Made by a program: the position numbers and the translations under genes. Below, in pieces: positions 1 to 8,860 of a DNA stretch of 58,915 nucleotides (its first letter is position 1; the number at the start of each line of letters is the position of its first letter). The stretch covers positions 1-58,915 of the forward strand of contig RXJC01000340.1 in the NCBI GenBank assembly GCA_003963435.1. The letters are read 5' to 3'. A model generated the notes under the pieces. That model was not told where the DNA came from. It was given only the letters and a program-made list of their open reading frames with translations, and made no database searches. The stretch comes from Bradyrhizobiaceae bacterium (GTDB lineage: Bacteria; Pseudomonadota; Alphaproteobacteria; Rhizobiales; Xanthobacteraceae).

Positions 1-2
1 TG

Positions 3-206
3 ATCGCGCTGGCCCTGCCGCTGCGCCGCGCCGATCTGTTCATCGTGCTGATGTCCTGGGTGTTCGTGGTGACGCGCTTTGCCCATGCCGGGGTGTTCGT
101 CTCCTCGAACGATCTCGGCCGGCGCTCCACGGTCTGGATCGCCGGTGTGCTGGTGCTGCTGGCCATGTGGATCTACTTCGCGCTGAAGCTCTTGTTGCTG
201 ATCTAG
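3..206 (+). CDS. C-terminal part of a MAPEG-family membrane protein (5' end outside window)
   Basis: The open frame enters from the left edge and ends at a TAG. It encodes about 67 residues with two hydrophobic stretches, one around LFIVLMSWVFVV and one at the C-terminus (IAGVLVLLAMWIYFALKLLL). The segment RFAHAGVFVSSNDLGRR between them resembles the last loop of the small MAPEG membrane proteins (eicosanoid/glutathione metabolism fold). The family call is from pattern memory on a partial sequence. The start codon and most membrane segments lie outside the window. The next gene begins 28 bases downstream on the same strand, so the two may be co-transcribed. Confidence 0.6.
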   Translation: MALALPLRRADLFIVLMSWVFVVTRFAHAGVFVSSNDLGRRSTVWIAGVLVLLAMWIYFALKLLLLI

Positions 207-234
207 GCGCGCGCCCGCCAACGAAAGATAAAGA

Positions 235-1536
235 ATGACCCCCGCTGCCCGGCTGTCCGCAGCCATCGAACTGATCGACACCATCGAGAAGGACCGCGTG
301 CCCGCGGCGAAAGCGCTGAAGGAGTGGGGCACCGCGCACCGCTTCGCCGGTTCCGGCGACCGCGCCGCCATCGCCGGCCTGGTTTGGGACGTGCTGCGCC
401 GCTACGCCTCGAGCGCATATCTGATGGACGCAGATACCGCGCGCGCGCGGCTGATCGGCATGCTCCGCCTGGAGCGCAACATGGACGCGGCGACGATGGG
501 CGCCTTGTTCGACGGCAGCCGCTTCGCGCCGGCGCCGCTGACCGAGGCCGAGCAGGCCGCGCTCAGCCGTCGCTCGCTTGAAGGTGCGCCGGCCGCGATC
601 GCCGGCGACTATCCGGAATGGCTGGATCCGCACCTGGCAAAAGTGTTCGGCGAGGACCGCGCCGCCGAGGCGGCCGCGATGGCGAGCCGGGCCCCGCTGG
701 ACCTGCGGGTCAACACGCTAAAATCCAATCGCGACAAGGTGCTGAAGGCGCTTTCTCATCTTCATGCGAAACCGACGCCGTGGGCGGCAAACGGCTTGCG
801 CATCGAGCTTTCGGCCGATGCGCGCAACCCCGGCATCCAGGCGGAAGAGGATTTCATCAAGGGCGCCATTGAAGTGCAGGATGAAGGATCGCAGCTCGCG
901 GCCCAGTTCACCGCGGCAAAACCCGGCGAGCAGGTGATCGACCTCTGCGCCGGCGCAGGCGGCAAGACGCTGGCGCTCGCCGCCATGATGCAGGGCAAGG
1001 GCCGGCTGATCGCGACCGACCGCGACAAGCGCCAGCTCGCGCCGATCCACGAACGGCTGTCGCGGGCCGGCGTCCACAACGCCGACATCCGCACCCCCAA
1101 GGGCGAGGTCGATCCGCTGGCCGATATCAGCGCCACCGCCGACCTCGTCGTGATCGACGCGCCTTGCACGGGAACCGGAACCTGGCGGCGCAACCCCGAC
1201 GCCAAATGGCGCATGCGCCCGGGCGCGCTGGAGATTCGCCTGCGCGACCAGGCCGAGGTGCTGGAGCGTGCCGTGCCGCTGGTGAAAGTCGGCGGCCGCA
1301 TCGCCTACATCACCTGCTCGGTGCTGGCCGAGGAGAACGGCGAGCAGGTGAGGGCGTTCGTCGCGCGCCACGGCGAGTTCGCGATTCTCCCGCCCGAGCA
1401 GACCGCGAGCGTGCTTTGGGACAAGGCAGAGGATTTCGGTAAGGCCGCGTTGCGGTCGGAGGAAGGCTGGCTGATGACGCCGCGGCGGACCGGGACGGAC
1501 GGGTTTTTCGTGTCGGTGCTGCGGAAGACGGCCTGA
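235..1536 (+). CDS. RsmB/NOP-family rRNA (cytosine-C5) methyltransferase
   Basis: A 433-residue SAM-dependent RNA methyltransferase of the RsmB/NOP group, which methylates C5 of a cytosine in rRNA in the cytoplasm. An N-terminal NusB-like helical part (about 1-140) precedes the Rossmann methyltransferase. Visible motifs are the SAM-binding DLCAGAGGKTLALAA, the motif IV DAPCTGTGTW with Cys311, and the motif VI YITCSVLAEENGEQ with Cys361. Family members use this pair of cysteines for covalent catalysis and product release. The length is normal and ATG 235 follows an AAAGATAAAGA purine stretch. Several paralogues of this family exist in alphaproteobacteria, so the exact target base cannot be assigned. 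Confidence 0.9.
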   Translation: MTPAARLSAAIELIDTIEKDRVPAAKALKEWGTAHRFAGSGDRAAIAGLVWDVLRRYASSAYLMDADTARARLIGMLRLERNMDAATMGALFDGSRFAPAPLTEAEQAALSRRSLEGAPAAIAGDYPEWLDPHLAKVFGEDRAAEAAAMASRAPLDLRVNTLKSNRDKVLKALSHLHAKPTPWAANGLRIELSADARNPGIQAEEDFIKGAIEVQDEGSQLAAQFTAAKPGEQVIDLCAGAGGKTLALAAMMQGKGRLIATDRDKRQLAPIHERLSRAGVHNADIRTPKGEVDPLADISATADLVVIDAPCTGTGTWRRNPDAKWRMRPGALEIRLRDQAEVLERAVPLVKVGGRIAYITCSVLAEENGEQVRAFVARHGEFAILPPEQTASVLWDKAEDFGKAALRSEEGWLMTPRRTGTDGFFVSVLRKTA

Positions 1537-1548
1537 GCTCACTCCGCC

Positions 1549-1649
1549 GTCATTCCGGGGCTCGCGAAGCGAGAACCCGGAATCCATCGGACCACAGCAT
1601 TTGTCGCGCGATGGATTCCGGGTTCGCCCTGCGCGCGCCCCGGAATGAC
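1549..1649. repeat. Intergenic palindromic repeat (GTCATTCCGG type)
   Basis: GTCATTCCGGGG at 1549 is mirrored by CCCCGGAATGAC ending at 1649. Inside, CCGGAATCCAT is mirrored by ATGGATTCCGG, giving a long stem with a branched middle. This has the form of the REP-like elements scattered between rhizobial genes. It lies between the convergent methyltransferase and cspA genes. No coding sequence is apparent. Confidence 0.75.
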
Positions 1650-1665
1650 AGACTGCCCAAAAACA

Positions 1666-1701
1666 AAAGCCCCGCGGACCGGATCCCGGTCGCGGGGCTT
1701 T
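1666..1701 (-). terminator. Rho-independent terminator of cspA
   Basis: AAAGCCCCGCG (1666-1676) pairs perfectly with CGCGGGGCTTT (1691-1701), and part of the loop can also pair. On the minus strand the hairpin is followed by a T-rich run (TTTTGTTTTTG), as expected for an intrinsic terminator 52 bases after the cspA stop. The A-rich and T-rich sides suggest it may also act on the plus strand. Confidence 0.85.
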
Positions 1702-1752
1702 CCAACTCTGGCGTTCTGCCGGTACGTCCGTGGTCAGAACGCTGCGCGGGCG

Positions 1753-1962
1753 TTAGCCGACGCGGAGATTGTCAGCCGACGACTTGCCGCTGCGGCGGTC
1801 GGCGACGATGTCGAACGAGACCTTCTGACCCTCGTTGAGGGAGGAGAGGCCAGCGCGCTCGACGGCGCTGATGTGCACGAACACGTCCTTCTGGCCGTCG
1901 TCCGGCTGGATGAAACCATAACCCTTTTGGGTGTTGAACCACTTCACGGTGCCCATAGCCAT
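1753..1962 (-). CDS. cspA: Cold-shock protein, CspA family
   Basis: A 69-residue single cold-shock domain, the usual length. RNP1 (KGYGFIQ) and RNP2 (DVFVHIS) are both intact, and the protein starts [10 protein letters not shown]. Such proteins bind single-stranded RNA and DNA and act as cytoplasmic RNA chaperones. The ATG at 1962 is preceded by AAAGGAAATTACCC, a good ribosome site. An internal ATG two codons later (MGTVKWF) is a less favoured alternative. The gene is monocistronic with its own terminator. The 260 bases upstream contain no gene and may carry the long 5' leader typical of cold-shock genes, though I could not define one. Confidence 0.95.
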   Translation of the reverse strand: MAMGTVKWFNTQKGYGFIQPDDGQKDVFVHISAVERAGLSSLNEGQKVSFDIVADRRSGKSSADNLRVG

Positions 1963-2225
1963 GGGTAATTTCCTTTAGTTAGGTTGAGTACGCACGCAGA
2001 TCATGACGCGCCAATGCGGCCATGATCCCTGATGAGTCGATGTTTGGAGAATTCATCTGAAGCGTGCGCGCCCGTCAGCAACGAAGCGAAGCGGCCCAGT
2101 CGTTCGGCCAAGTATCGATGATCACAATATAGCGAGAATTTGGGGCCACTTCAAGGCACCACCCGCGGCCCGAAACGTCGCGCGACTTTGCTATTTTGCG
2201 GTGCAAATTAACCGCTCGCCGCGCG

Positions 2226-2558
2226 TCAGTCGACGATGAAGAGCGTCGCCCCGGTCGCGGTCGAGGACCGGTGGGCGGCGTCGCCGAAATCCGAGACCTG
2301 GTAGCTCATGCCGGCCGTGAGCTTGAATCGGCGCCCATCGCGCAGCTCGCTGTCGAGCTCGCCCTTGAGCACGTAGAGCACGTGGCCGCGATCGCACCAA
2401 TGGTCGGCCAGATAGCCCGGCGAATAGTCCACCATCCGCACCCGGAGCTCGCCGATATTGAGCGTGCGCCATGTCGCCTGCCCGGTCTCACCGGGATGCG
2501 TGGTCGCCTCGACCTTGCTCCAGTCGGTGACGGTAAAGGGGGAGGTGGGGAGTTTCAT
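2226..2558 (-). CDS. Small cupin-like protein (DHCW-motif type)
   Basis: A 110-residue protein with a cupin-like profile: MVDYSPGYLADHWCDRGH, then VLYVLKGELDSEL, then a C-terminal strand pair ending ATLFIVD. The string ADHWCDRGH fits the family described as DHCW-motif cupin-fold proteins. The function is unknown and a metal site is plausible but unproven. ATG 2558 gives an MKLPTSPF start. The frame remains open further upstream, but that part runs through repeat DNA and is unlikely to be translated. The gene stands alone on the minus strand. Confidence 0.75.
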   Translation of the reverse strand: MKLPTSPFTVTDWSKVEATTHPGETGQATWRTLNIGELRVRMVDYSPGYLADHWCDRGHVLYVLKGELDSELRDGRRFKLTAGMSYQVSDFGDAAHRSSTATGATLFIVD

Positions 2559-2622
2559 GGCGGAGGGTCCTGTCTCTGGGCCGGCGATGCCTCTGTTAAC
2601 GCACGCCGTCGCCCCAGTCTCC

Positions 2623-2738
2623 GTCATTGCGAGCGCAGCGAAGCAATCCAGAAATGCATCAGCGGCGGCAGCCTGGATTGCTTCGTCGCGCCAGCGCAAA
2701 ATTGCTACGCAATTTTGTCGCGGGCTCCTCGCAATGAC
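2623..2738. repeat. REP-like palindromic element (GTCATTGCGAG type)
   Basis: GTCATTGCGAG (2623-2633) pairs perfectly with CTCGCAATGAC (2728-2738). A second 12-base perfect pair lies inside: GAAGCAATCCAG (2640-2651) with CTGGATTGCTTC (2673-2684). The arrangement is that of the common dispersed palindromic unit of Bradyrhizobium-like genomes. There is no coding potential. Confidence 0.85.
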
Positions 2739-2770
2739 GATGTGGGGGCATACTCGCACCTCACACACGG

Positions 2771-2891
2771 TGTCATCGCCCGCCTTGTGCGCACTTGCGC
2801 ACTGGGGCGGGCGATCCAGTATTCCACTGGCGGGCATGATTGAATCGATGGGCCGCGGCGTACTGGATTCCCCGCCTTCGCGGGGAATGAC
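2771..2891. repeat. Two further palindromic repeat units
   Basis: ATCGCCCGCC (2775-2784) pairs with GGCGGGCGAT (2806-2815). ATTCCCCGC (2867-2875) pairs with GCGGGGAAT (2880-2888) over a CTTC loop. Together with the previous element they fill the gap between the two minus-strand genes at 2226 and 2957. Nothing else was recognised in 2559-2956. Confidence 0.75.
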
Positions 2892-2956
2892 AGCGTTGGA
2901 TGAGGCTCGCACTGTCTGCGCACGGCGAGCGCGTTGCGGCGAGCTGGCCCGCGCAT

Positions 2957-3328
2957 TCAATCCACCAAATGGTTCGCCGAGCCCTGCACGATCAGCCCCG
3001 CATCGTTCACCCGCAGATATTCGCAGATCTTCTTGCCCCGCTCGTTGGCGTAGAACACCACGACGCTGTCGGGGCTGACGTACAGGTCGATCAGCGTGAA
3101 ATGCAGGTTGGGGATCAGGCCAAGCGCCTTGCCCCAATAGGCGCGAAGCGTGTCCTTGCCGCGCACGGTGCCGCTGGCGTCGAAGCCCAGCGCAGGGATG
3201 CGGTCCGAGGTCATCACGACGGCCTCGTCGTAGAGGGCCAGCACGCGCTCGAGGTCGCGCGCGTTCCAGGCCTCGACCCAGGTCCGGCCGAGCGCGGCCA
3301 GCGTTGATGGCTGATGATGCTGTGACAT
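2957..3328 (-). CDS. SnoaL/NTF2-like nuclear transport factor 2 fold protein
   Basis: A 123-residue protein with the cone-shaped NTF2/SnoaL fold signature: an N-terminal helix [25 protein letters not shown], then [15 protein letters not shown] and beta strands to the end. Members are small enzymes or ligand-binding proteins with diverse substrates, so no reaction can be named. ATG 3328 (MSQHHQPS) is preceded by AGGGAGAA. The frame extends 14 codons further upstream without a better site. It is divergent from guaA, with 150 bases between the start codons. Confidence 0.8.
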   Translation of the reverse strand: MSQHHQPSTLAALGRTWVEAWNARDLERVLALYDEAVVMTSDRIPALGFDASGTVRGKDTLRAYWGKALGLIPNLHFTLIDLYVSPDSVVVFYANERGKKICEYLRVNDAGLIVQGSANHLVD

Positions 3329-3478
3329 GGCGTTCTCCCTGATCAGCCCCCGTTCAAAGCGTGGGGGCATAATAGGTCAACAATACTTACCTATATTGAT
3401 TTGTCCATGCCCAAAGAAGCATGTGGGCGCGCCGCTCCCGCGGTTGCGGCAGGCGCGCTGCCAGCGTATTTGCTGGCC

Positions 3479-5077
3479 ATGACAGCAGCACAGAACGACC
3501 GCTCCGCGTCGACGCCCTCGGTGGCCTCGGCGCACGACAAGATTCTCATCGTCGACTTCGGCAGCCAGGTGACGCAGCTGATCGCGCGTCGCGTGCGCGA
3601 GGACGGCGTCTATTGCGAGATCGTCCCGTTCAACAAGGCCGAAGCCGCCTTCAACGAGATGAAGCCGAAGGCGGTGATCCTCTCCGGCGGCCCTGAATCC
3701 GTGCACGAGGCCGGCTCGCCACGTGCCCCGCAACTCATCTTCGATTCCGGCGTGCCGGTGATGGGCATCTGCTACGGCCAGATGACCATGGCCGCCCAGC
3801 TCGGCGGCGAGGTCGAGGGCGGCCATCACCGCGAATTCGGCCGCGCCGATGTCGAGGTGAAGGCGCCGAGCAAGCTGTTCGAGGACGTCTGGTCGCCGGG
3901 CGGCAAGAACCAGGTCTGGATGAGCCACGGCGACCGCATCACCAAGATGCCGCCGGGCTTCTCCGTCGCCGGCACCTCGCCGAACGCGCCGTTCGCGATC
4001 ATCCAGGACGAGAAGCGCAAATATTACGGCCTGATGTTCCACCCCGAAGTGGTGCACACGCCCGACGGCGCGAAACTCATCCGCAACTTCGTCCGCAAGA
4101 TCGCCGGCCTGTCCGGCGACTGGACCATGCGCGCCTTCCGCGAGGAGGAGATCGCCAAGATCCGCGCGCAGGTCGGCAAGGGCAGGGTGATCTGCGGCCT
4201 CTCCGGCGGCGTCGATTCCGCGGTCGCGGCCGTCCTGATCCACGAGGCGATCGGCGACCAGCTCACCTGCGTCTTCGTCGATCACGGCCTGATGCGCCTC
4301 AACGAGGCCGAGCAGGTCGTCGACCTGTTCCGCCACCACTACAACATCCCGCTCGTGCACGTGGATGCGTCCAAGCAATTCCTCGGCGAGCTGGAGGGCG
4401 TCACCGACCCCGAAACCAAGCGCAAGACCATCGGCCGCCTCTTCATCGAGGTGTTCGAGCAGGAGGCCAAGAAGATCGGCGGCGCCGACTTCCTCGCGCA
4501 AGGCACGCTCTATCCTGACGTGATCGAGAGCGTCTCCTTCACCGGCGGTCCCTCGGTGACGATCAAGTCGCACCACAATGTCGGCGGACTCCCTGAGCGC
4601 ATGAACATGAAGCTCGTCGAGCCGCTGCGCGAGCTGTTCAAGGACGAGGTGCGCAAGCTGGGGCGCGAGCTCGGCCTGCCCGAAATCTTCGTCGGCCGCC
4701 ACCCCTTCCCGGGCCCGGGCCTCGCCATCCGCTGCCCCGGCGACATCACCCGCGACAAGCTCGACATCCTGCGCAAGGCGGATGCCGTCTACATCGACCA
4801 GATCCGCAAGCACGGCCTCTACGACGAAATCTGGCAGGCCTTTGCCGTGTTGCTGCCGGTGAAGACCGTCGGCGTCATGGGCGACGGGCGCACCTATGAT
4901 TATGTGGTTGGCCTCCGCGCCGTGACGTCGACCGACGGCATGACCGCGGACTTCTATCAGTTCGACATGAAGTTTCTGGGCGAGACCGCAACGCGCATCA
5001 TCAACGAGGTGAAGGGCGTGAACCGGGTGGTGTATGACGTGACGAGCAAGCCGCCTGGGACGATTGAGTGGGAGTAG
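3479..5077 (+). CDS. guaA: GMP synthase (glutamine-hydrolysing)
   Basis: Converts XMP, ATP and glutamine to GMP in de novo purine synthesis. The class I glutamine amidotransferase domain comes first: [17 protein letters not shown], nucleophile motif GICYGQMT, and the GLMFHPEV histidine. The ATP-pyrophosphatase domain follows with the P-loop [12 protein letters not shown]-terminal dimerisation domain ends PPGTIEWE. I chose ATG 3479 (532 residues, normal length). An in-frame TTG at 3401, just after a CTATATTG promoter-like string, would add 26 residues and cannot be excluded. The last 16 bases of the gene are repeated downstream at island borders, so the integrated DNA preserves the reading frame end. 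Confidence 0.97.
   Translation: MTAAQNDRSASTPSVASAHDKILIVDFGSQVTQLIARRVREDGVYCEIVPFNKAEAAFNEMKPKAVILSGGPESVHEAGSPRAPQLIFDSGVPVMGICYGQMTMAAQLGGEVEGGHHREFGRADVEVKAPSKLFEDVWSPGGKNQVWMSHGDRITKMPPGFSVAGTSPNAPFAIIQDEKRKYYGLMFHPEVVHTPDGAKLIRNFVRKIAGLSGDWTMRAFREEEIAKIRAQVGKGRVICGLSGGVDSAVAAVLIHEAIGDQLTCVFVDHGLMRLNEAEQVVDLFRHHYNIPLVHVDASKQFLGELEGVTDPETKRKTIGRLFIEVFEQEAKKIGGADFLAQGTLYPDVIESVSFTGGPSVTIKSHHNVGGLPERMNMKLVEPLRELFKDEVRKLGRELGLPEIFVGRHPFPGPGLAIRCPGDITRDKLDILRKADAVYIDQIRKHGLYDEIWQAFAVLLPVKTVGVMGDGRTYDYVVGLRAVTSTDGMTADFYQFDMKFLGETATRIINEVKGVNRVVYDVTSKPPGTIEWE
5062..5077 (+). repeat. Attachment-type core repeat 1, at the guaA 3' end (left border)
   Basis: The 16 bases GATTGAGTGGGAGTAG form the end of guaA, including its stop codon. 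The same string occurs at 49268-49283, and 15 of the 16 bases occur at 23552-23566. The 3' end of guaA is a known integration target for genomic islands, and a short direct repeat carrying the gene end is the expected product of site-specific integration. Confidence 0.85.
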
Positions 5078-5459
5078 CGCTATCGGTTGTAATAGCGCAG
5101 CTTAGCGTAGTCTAGCAGAGTGCTTTTCGTTCCCTTCAAATCGACAGCTGAGCGAGATAGTGAGTGCTCTTATCGCAAATTGAGGGATGAAGTCGACGGC
5201 GTGCTTACTAGCTGAGGATTGCAGCGCATCCAATAGTACAGAAGGGCCGGTGCCCAAAGCTCTGGGCTGAACTGTATCAACGTTCACAACCGGTCGCCAC
5301 CGTCACATCCGCGGATCACGCGCGCCAACGGCGCCAACCGAAGGCCCGTCGCCGGCACAGTCGGTTCGACGTTCGTCGTGAATGATAGGGACGGCTAAGG
5401 AGAGTGAGCGGTCGGTAGGCGGGAGCTGAGTCTCCCGCCGCTTCGACACGGCGAACCAA
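5078..5459. other. Left arm of island A, no gene recognised
   Basis: This 382-base stretch follows the guaA stop. Its first bases (CGCTATCGGTTGTAATAGCG onward) resemble the bases after repeat 2. A 61-codon minus-strand frame at 5102-5287 has no recognisable domain and is not called. A perfect 8-base stem GGCGGGAG/CTCCCGCC with a 6-base loop lies at 5418-5439, 20 bases beyond the stop of the next gene. Confidence 0.6.
5418..5439 (-). terminator. Hairpin after the binding-protein gene, probable terminator
   Basis: GGCGGGAG (5418-5425) and CTCCCGCC (5432-5439) form a perfect GC-rich stem just past the stop of the minus-strand gene ending at 5460. No T-run follows on the minus strand, so this may be an RNA-stabilising or Rho-assisted hairpin rather than a classical intrinsic terminator. 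Confidence 0.5.
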
Positions 5460-6674
5460 TCATTCAGCCGACATGGGATCGCCGGTGAGGCTCCAGCTTT
5501 CGCCGTCGAAGACGGCGATCCGGAGGGTCTTGAACGCTCCGTAGTCGTCAGGCTTGGTGCTGATCGAGATGCCTGGGAGCATCATCGGCAGACGTTCGCC
5601 GTGCAGGGACGTCGCCTGACGGATCAGGTTTTCCCGCGTGAGGTCGTCGCCGCACTTCATCAGCACGAGTTCGACGGCATGGACGTTCATGTAGGCCACG
5701 AGGACCGAATAATCGTCCGGATTGACTGACGGGGCGTACTTTTTCAGGAATGCCTTGTAGGCCTTGACCTCGTCGTCATTGGCCCAGGCGGGGTCGCCGG
5801 GCTGCTTGAGGAACTGCGTGGTCACGAGGCCCTTTGAGGCGTCGAGGCCCGCCGGCTTCAGGATCGTTTCGACGGACGCCGTCGATCCCCCGATGATGTG
5901 CAACGGGCTCCAGTTCAATTCATGGACCTTGCGGATCGATTGCGCCGCCGCCTTCGAGGACGACTGATCGACCAGCGTGTCTATGCCGGCGGACTTGAGC
6001 TGGACGATCTGCGAATCGATCGTGGGGTCGGCGAGTTCGTAAGATGCCTCGAGCACGATCTGCGAGGCCTTGTCTCCGAGGCCGGCGCGAAGTCCCTTCA
6101 GATAGTCCTTTCCGTAATCGTCGTTCTGGTAGAGGACGCCAATCTTGGCCTGCGGCCTGGTCTTTAGTAGGTACTTGGCGATGACGCGTCCCTCGGTCTC
6201 GAAATCGGGATAGAGCGGCACGGTCCAGCGGAAGTTTTTGGGATCGTTGAAGCGACGCCCGCCGGCGGTGATGAACAGCTGCGGGACCTGCTTGGAGTTC
6301 AGGTATTTCTGAATGGCGACGTTCGGCGCCGTGCCGATGGTGCCGACTTCGGCGAGCACGCCGACGTCCTCGACGAGCTTGCGCGACTGCTCGACCGCCT
6401 TGGGGGCGCTGTAGGCGTTGTCGAGCTGCGTGAAGTTGATCTTGCGTCCGTTGATTCCTCCTTGCGCGTTGAGCATCTCGAAATAGGCTACGACGGCGCG
6501 TCCCGCGCCGGCGCCGAACGCCGACGCTGGACCGCTTAACGGGGTCGATTGCCCGAGCTTGATCTCGGTATCGCTGACGCCCGGTCCGTAGGCTTTTTGC
6601 GCGTGGAGTGGTGTCGACGCCAGCATCGCCGATGCGGCGATCACGCCGAAAGCGCGACCGAAATGGCTGTTCAA
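5460..6674 (-). CDS. LivK-type periplasmic substrate-binding protein (orphan)
   Basis: A 404-residue type I periplasmic binding protein of the branched-chain amino acid/amide ABC family. A signal peptide ends near LHAQ (residues 1-26). The mature start ...SDTEIKLGQSTPLSGPASAFG is the typical first strand and ligand loop, and IGVLYQNDDYGKDYLKGL is the usual middle segment. Homologues in aromatic-catabolism clusters often bind aromatic or other hydrophobic carboxylates. No permease or ATPase gene is nearby, so it must share another transporter or act differently. It lies 36 bases downstream of the acyl-CoA dehydrogenase gene on the same strand and is probably co-transcribed with it from the 7.9-kb promoter. 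Confidence 0.88.
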   Translation of the reverse strand: MNSHFGRAFGVIAASAMLASTPLHAQKAYGPGVSDTEIKLGQSTPLSGPASAFGAGAGRAVVAYFEMLNAQGGINGRKINFTQLDNAYSAPKAVEQSRKLVEDVGVLAEVGTIGTAPNVAIQKYLNSKQVPQLFITAGGRRFNDPKNFRWTVPLYPDFETEGRVIAKYLLKTRPQAKIGVLYQNDDYGKDYLKGLRAGLGDKASQIVLEASYELADPTIDSQIVQLKSAGIDTLVDQSSSKAAAQSIRKVHELNWSPLHIIGGSTASVETILKPAGLDASKGLVTTQFLKQPGDPAWANDDEVKAYKAFLKKYAPSVNPDDYSVLVAYMNVHAVELVLMKCGDDLTRENLIRQATSLHGERLPMMLPGISISTKPDDYGAFKTLRIAVFDGESWSLTGDPMSAE

Positions 6675-6710
6675 GGTTAGGTCCTCCCGATTTGTTTGTT
6701 TTTCAGGTTC

Positions 6711-7850
6711 TTATCGCAGAAGTTCGCGGGCGATGACCATTCTCTGGATCTGGTTGGTGCCCTCGAAGATTTGCGTCAGCTTGGCGTCGCGCATCATGCG
6801 CTCGACCGGATAGTCCATGGTGTAGCCGTAGCCGCCGAATATCTGCACGGCATCAGTCGTCACCTTCATGGCCATGTCGCTGCCGATGCACTTGGCCATG
6901 CTGGCCAGTACGTTCAGCCGCTTCCAGTCACCGGCATCGCCCGCGCGCGCGCATTCATAGACGAGGGCGCGCGCCGCTTCGATCTGCATGGCCATGTCGG
7001 CAAGCATGAACTGCACGCCCTGGAATTCCGAGATCGACTTCTTGAACTGCTTGCGCTCCTTCGCATAGGCGAGGCAGACATCGAGCGCTCCCTGGGCGAG
7101 GCCGACGGACTGCGCGCCGATCGTCGGACGGTTGAGGTCGAGGGCGCGCATCGAAGCGCGAAAGCCCTTGCCTTCCTCGCCGACGAGATTTTCCATGGGC
7201 ACCCGCACGTTGTCGAAGAAGATCGGCGTGTTTGGCGCGCCGCGGAAGCCCATCTTGCGTTCGTGCCGACCGAAGGTGATGCCCGGCATGTTCTTGGGCT
7301 CGACGATGAAGGCGCTGATGCCGTCCGCGCCAGGGCTGTCGCTTGTGCGTGCCATCACGACGATATAGTCCGCCGCCACCCCGTAGCTGCACCATTGCTT
7401 GCGGCCGTTGAGGACGTAGCAATCGCCGTCCTTCTTGGCGCGGGTGTTGATTGCGGTGACGTCCGAGCCCGCCTGCGGCTCCGAGATTGCGATCGCCGTC
7501 ACGATGCCGCCCTTGGCGATGATCGGCAGGTATTTCTTGCGCTGCTCCTCGGAGCCGAAGTGGAGCAGCGGCATGATGAACATCGTGTTCAGCGCGGCGA
7601 TCGACGCGCAGGCGGGCGAGAATCGCGAAATCTCCTCGCGGGCGATGCACGCCATGGTGAGGTTGCCGTTGGGCCCGCCGTATTGTTCGGGGACCCAGAG
7701 TTGCATCAATCCCATCTCGCCGAACAGCTTCACGAGCTCGAGGGGAAAGCGATCCATCTCGTCGATTTCGGCTGCGATAGGCGCGACGTGTCTGGCAGCC
7801 ATTTTGCGGATGCTGTCGCGAAAGGCGATCTGCTCTTCGCTGAAGCTCAT
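6711..7850 (-). CDS. Acyl-CoA dehydrogenase
   Basis: A 379-residue FAD-dependent acyl-CoA dehydrogenase, which desaturates an acyl-CoA at C2-C3 and passes electrons to ETF. The usual order is visible: N-terminal helices, [14 protein letters not shown] in the flavin/substrate barrel, RKQWCSYG, and C-terminal QIFGGYGY and [10 protein letters not shown]. The Glu of FEGT is the canonical catalytic base of short/medium-chain members. ATG 7850 ([10 protein letters not shown]) is preceded by GGAGA; an in-frame ATG 22 codons upstream lies in the promoter. It is the first gene of a minus-strand unit with the binding-protein gene, divergent from the GntR regulator. Confidence 0.93.
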   Translation of the reverse strand: MSFSEEQIAFRDSIRKMAARHVAPIAAEIDEMDRFPLELVKLFGEMGLMQLWVPEQYGGPNGNLTMACIAREEISRFSPACASIAALNTMFIMPLLHFGSEEQRKKYLPIIAKGGIVTAIAISEPQAGSDVTAINTRAKKDGDCYVLNGRKQWCSYGVAADYIVVMARTSDSPGADGISAFIVEPKNMPGITFGRHERKMGFRGAPNTPIFFDNVRVPMENLVGEEGKGFRASMRALDLNRPTIGAQSVGLAQGALDVCLAYAKERKQFKKSISEFQGVQFMLADMAMQIEAARALVYECARAGDAGDWKRLNVLASMAKCIGSDMAMKVTTDAVQIFGGYGYTMDYPVERMMRDAKLTQIFEGTNQIQRMVIARELLR

Positions 7851-7902
7851 GAACGTCTCCGTTGGTTTTTTCGTTGGGAGGCCAAAAAAGGGGCTTCCAT
7901 TG

Positions 7903-7947
7903 AATGGGTGATCCATTTAATAATTCATCGCATGTCGACCAAGTCAA
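7903..7947 (-). promoter_or_regulatory. Promoter and palindromic operator for the acyl-CoA dehydrogenase gene
   Basis: On the minus strand, TTGACT (7942-7947) and TATTAA (7917-7922) are spaced 19 bases apart as -35 and -10. The perfect inverted repeat AATGG-N5-CCATT (7903-7917) abuts the -10 on its downstream side. This is where a repressor of the FadR/FCD-GntR family, encoded divergently at 7932, would block transcription. The palindrome is seen; the regulator assignment is inferred from position. Confidence 0.65.
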
Positions 7948-8798
7948 GTCCCCCCCACAAAACCGGCAGCGCGCGCGTCGCATCATCCCAGCGTCGCGAG
8001 CGAGCCTCGGATCATCGCCTGGCGGGATCGCCGGCCCCCGTGGCGTTTCGCCCGATCCACACGCGGCGCGCGTTCGAGGAAATCTGCGACCGTATTCGCG
8101 AGCAGCTCGCGCGGGGAGCACTCAAGCCGGGCGATAAGCTGCCGCCGGAGCGCGATCTGGCGCAGCAGCTCGGCGTGAGCCGCAACGTCCTTCGGGAAGC
8201 GCTTCGCAGCCTGGAGATGGCCGGCGTGCTGCGGCTGCAGAAGGGAGTCAAAGGTGGCGCCTTCGTCCAGGAGGGCGATACCAGCCGCATGAACGTGGTC
8301 ATGCGTGACATGCTGAGCCTCGGGACGATCTCGATCCGCGAATTGTCGGAAGCGCGCGTGCAGGTTCTCGACCTCGTGGTGCGCCTTGCCTGCGCGAACG
8401 CCCGCCAGGCGGATTTTGAGGCGTTGCAGGCCAACGTCGAACGGACGGAGCTCTTTACCCGCGAGGGTCGGCTGCTGGAGCGGGTGGAATGCGCGCGGGA
8501 GTTCTACAAGCTGCTCGGTCTCGCCTGCGGCAACAAGGTGATCGCCATGATCACCGATGCGGTCACTGAGATCCACATGCGGTTCGTCTACGCTAAGGTC
8601 GCGTCCAGCGGTGTTGCGATGACGCGGCTGGGCGAGCGGCGCCGGCAGTTCCTGGCGGCGCTGCGCGAGCGGAATGCCGTCGCCGCGGCGCGGTTCATGC
8701 GCAGCCACCTGGGCGCGGTTCAGAAGATGCTCGAACAGGATCCCGGCGCCATGTCGCTTCAGATCGCCCTGGCGGAGATCAATTCAGGCATGAAGTGA
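7932..8798 (+). CDS. GntR-family regulator, FadR/FCD subgroup
   Basis: A 288-residue regulator. The winged helix-turn-helix occupies about residues 45-110: LKPGDKLPPERDLAQQLGVS, then RNVLREALRSLEMAGVL and a wing with GGAFVQ. An all-helical FCD effector domain follows (about 130-280), with REFYKLLGLACGNKVI and HMRFVYAK. FCD domains bind acidic metabolites or acyl-CoAs through a metal. The 43 residues before the HTH are polar and low-complexity, so a later start is possible. It is divergent from the acyl-CoA dehydrogenase gene and 62 bases upstream of the enoyl-CoA hydratase gene, which fits control of both. Confidence 0.9.
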   Translation: MSTKSSPPHKTGSARVASSQRRERASDHRLAGSPAPVAFRPIHTRRAFEEICDRIREQLARGALKPGDKLPPERDLAQQLGVSRNVLREALRSLEMAGVLRLQKGVKGGAFVQEGDTSRMNVVMRDMLSLGTISIRELSEARVQVLDLVVRLACANARQADFEALQANVERTELFTREGRLLERVECAREFYKLLGLACGNKVIAMITDAVTEIHMRFVYAKVASSGVAMTRLGERRRQFLAALRERNAVAAARFMRSHLGAVQKMLEQDPGAMSLQIALAEINSGMK

Positions 8799-8860
8799 CG
8801 AAGTTGCAGATCCGGCCAAACGCCGGATTTTGAAATCAAGAATAACGAGCGGAGGAAGAC

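Noticed and set aside
3401..3478. N-terminal extension of guaA from TTG 3401
   Set aside because: The extra 26 residues are not typical of GMP synthases and would begin almost at the promoter-like string. ATG 3479 gives a normal length.
3377..4813. 478-codon minus-strand frame over guaA
   Set aside because: It is antisense to the conserved GMP synthase. Its low-complexity Asp/Ala/Leu/His composition mirrors guaA codons.
5102..5287. 61-codon minus-strand frame in the left arm of island A
   Set aside because: No domain, no convincing ribosome site and only weak resemblance to the frame at 23579-23851. Kept as non-coding arm.
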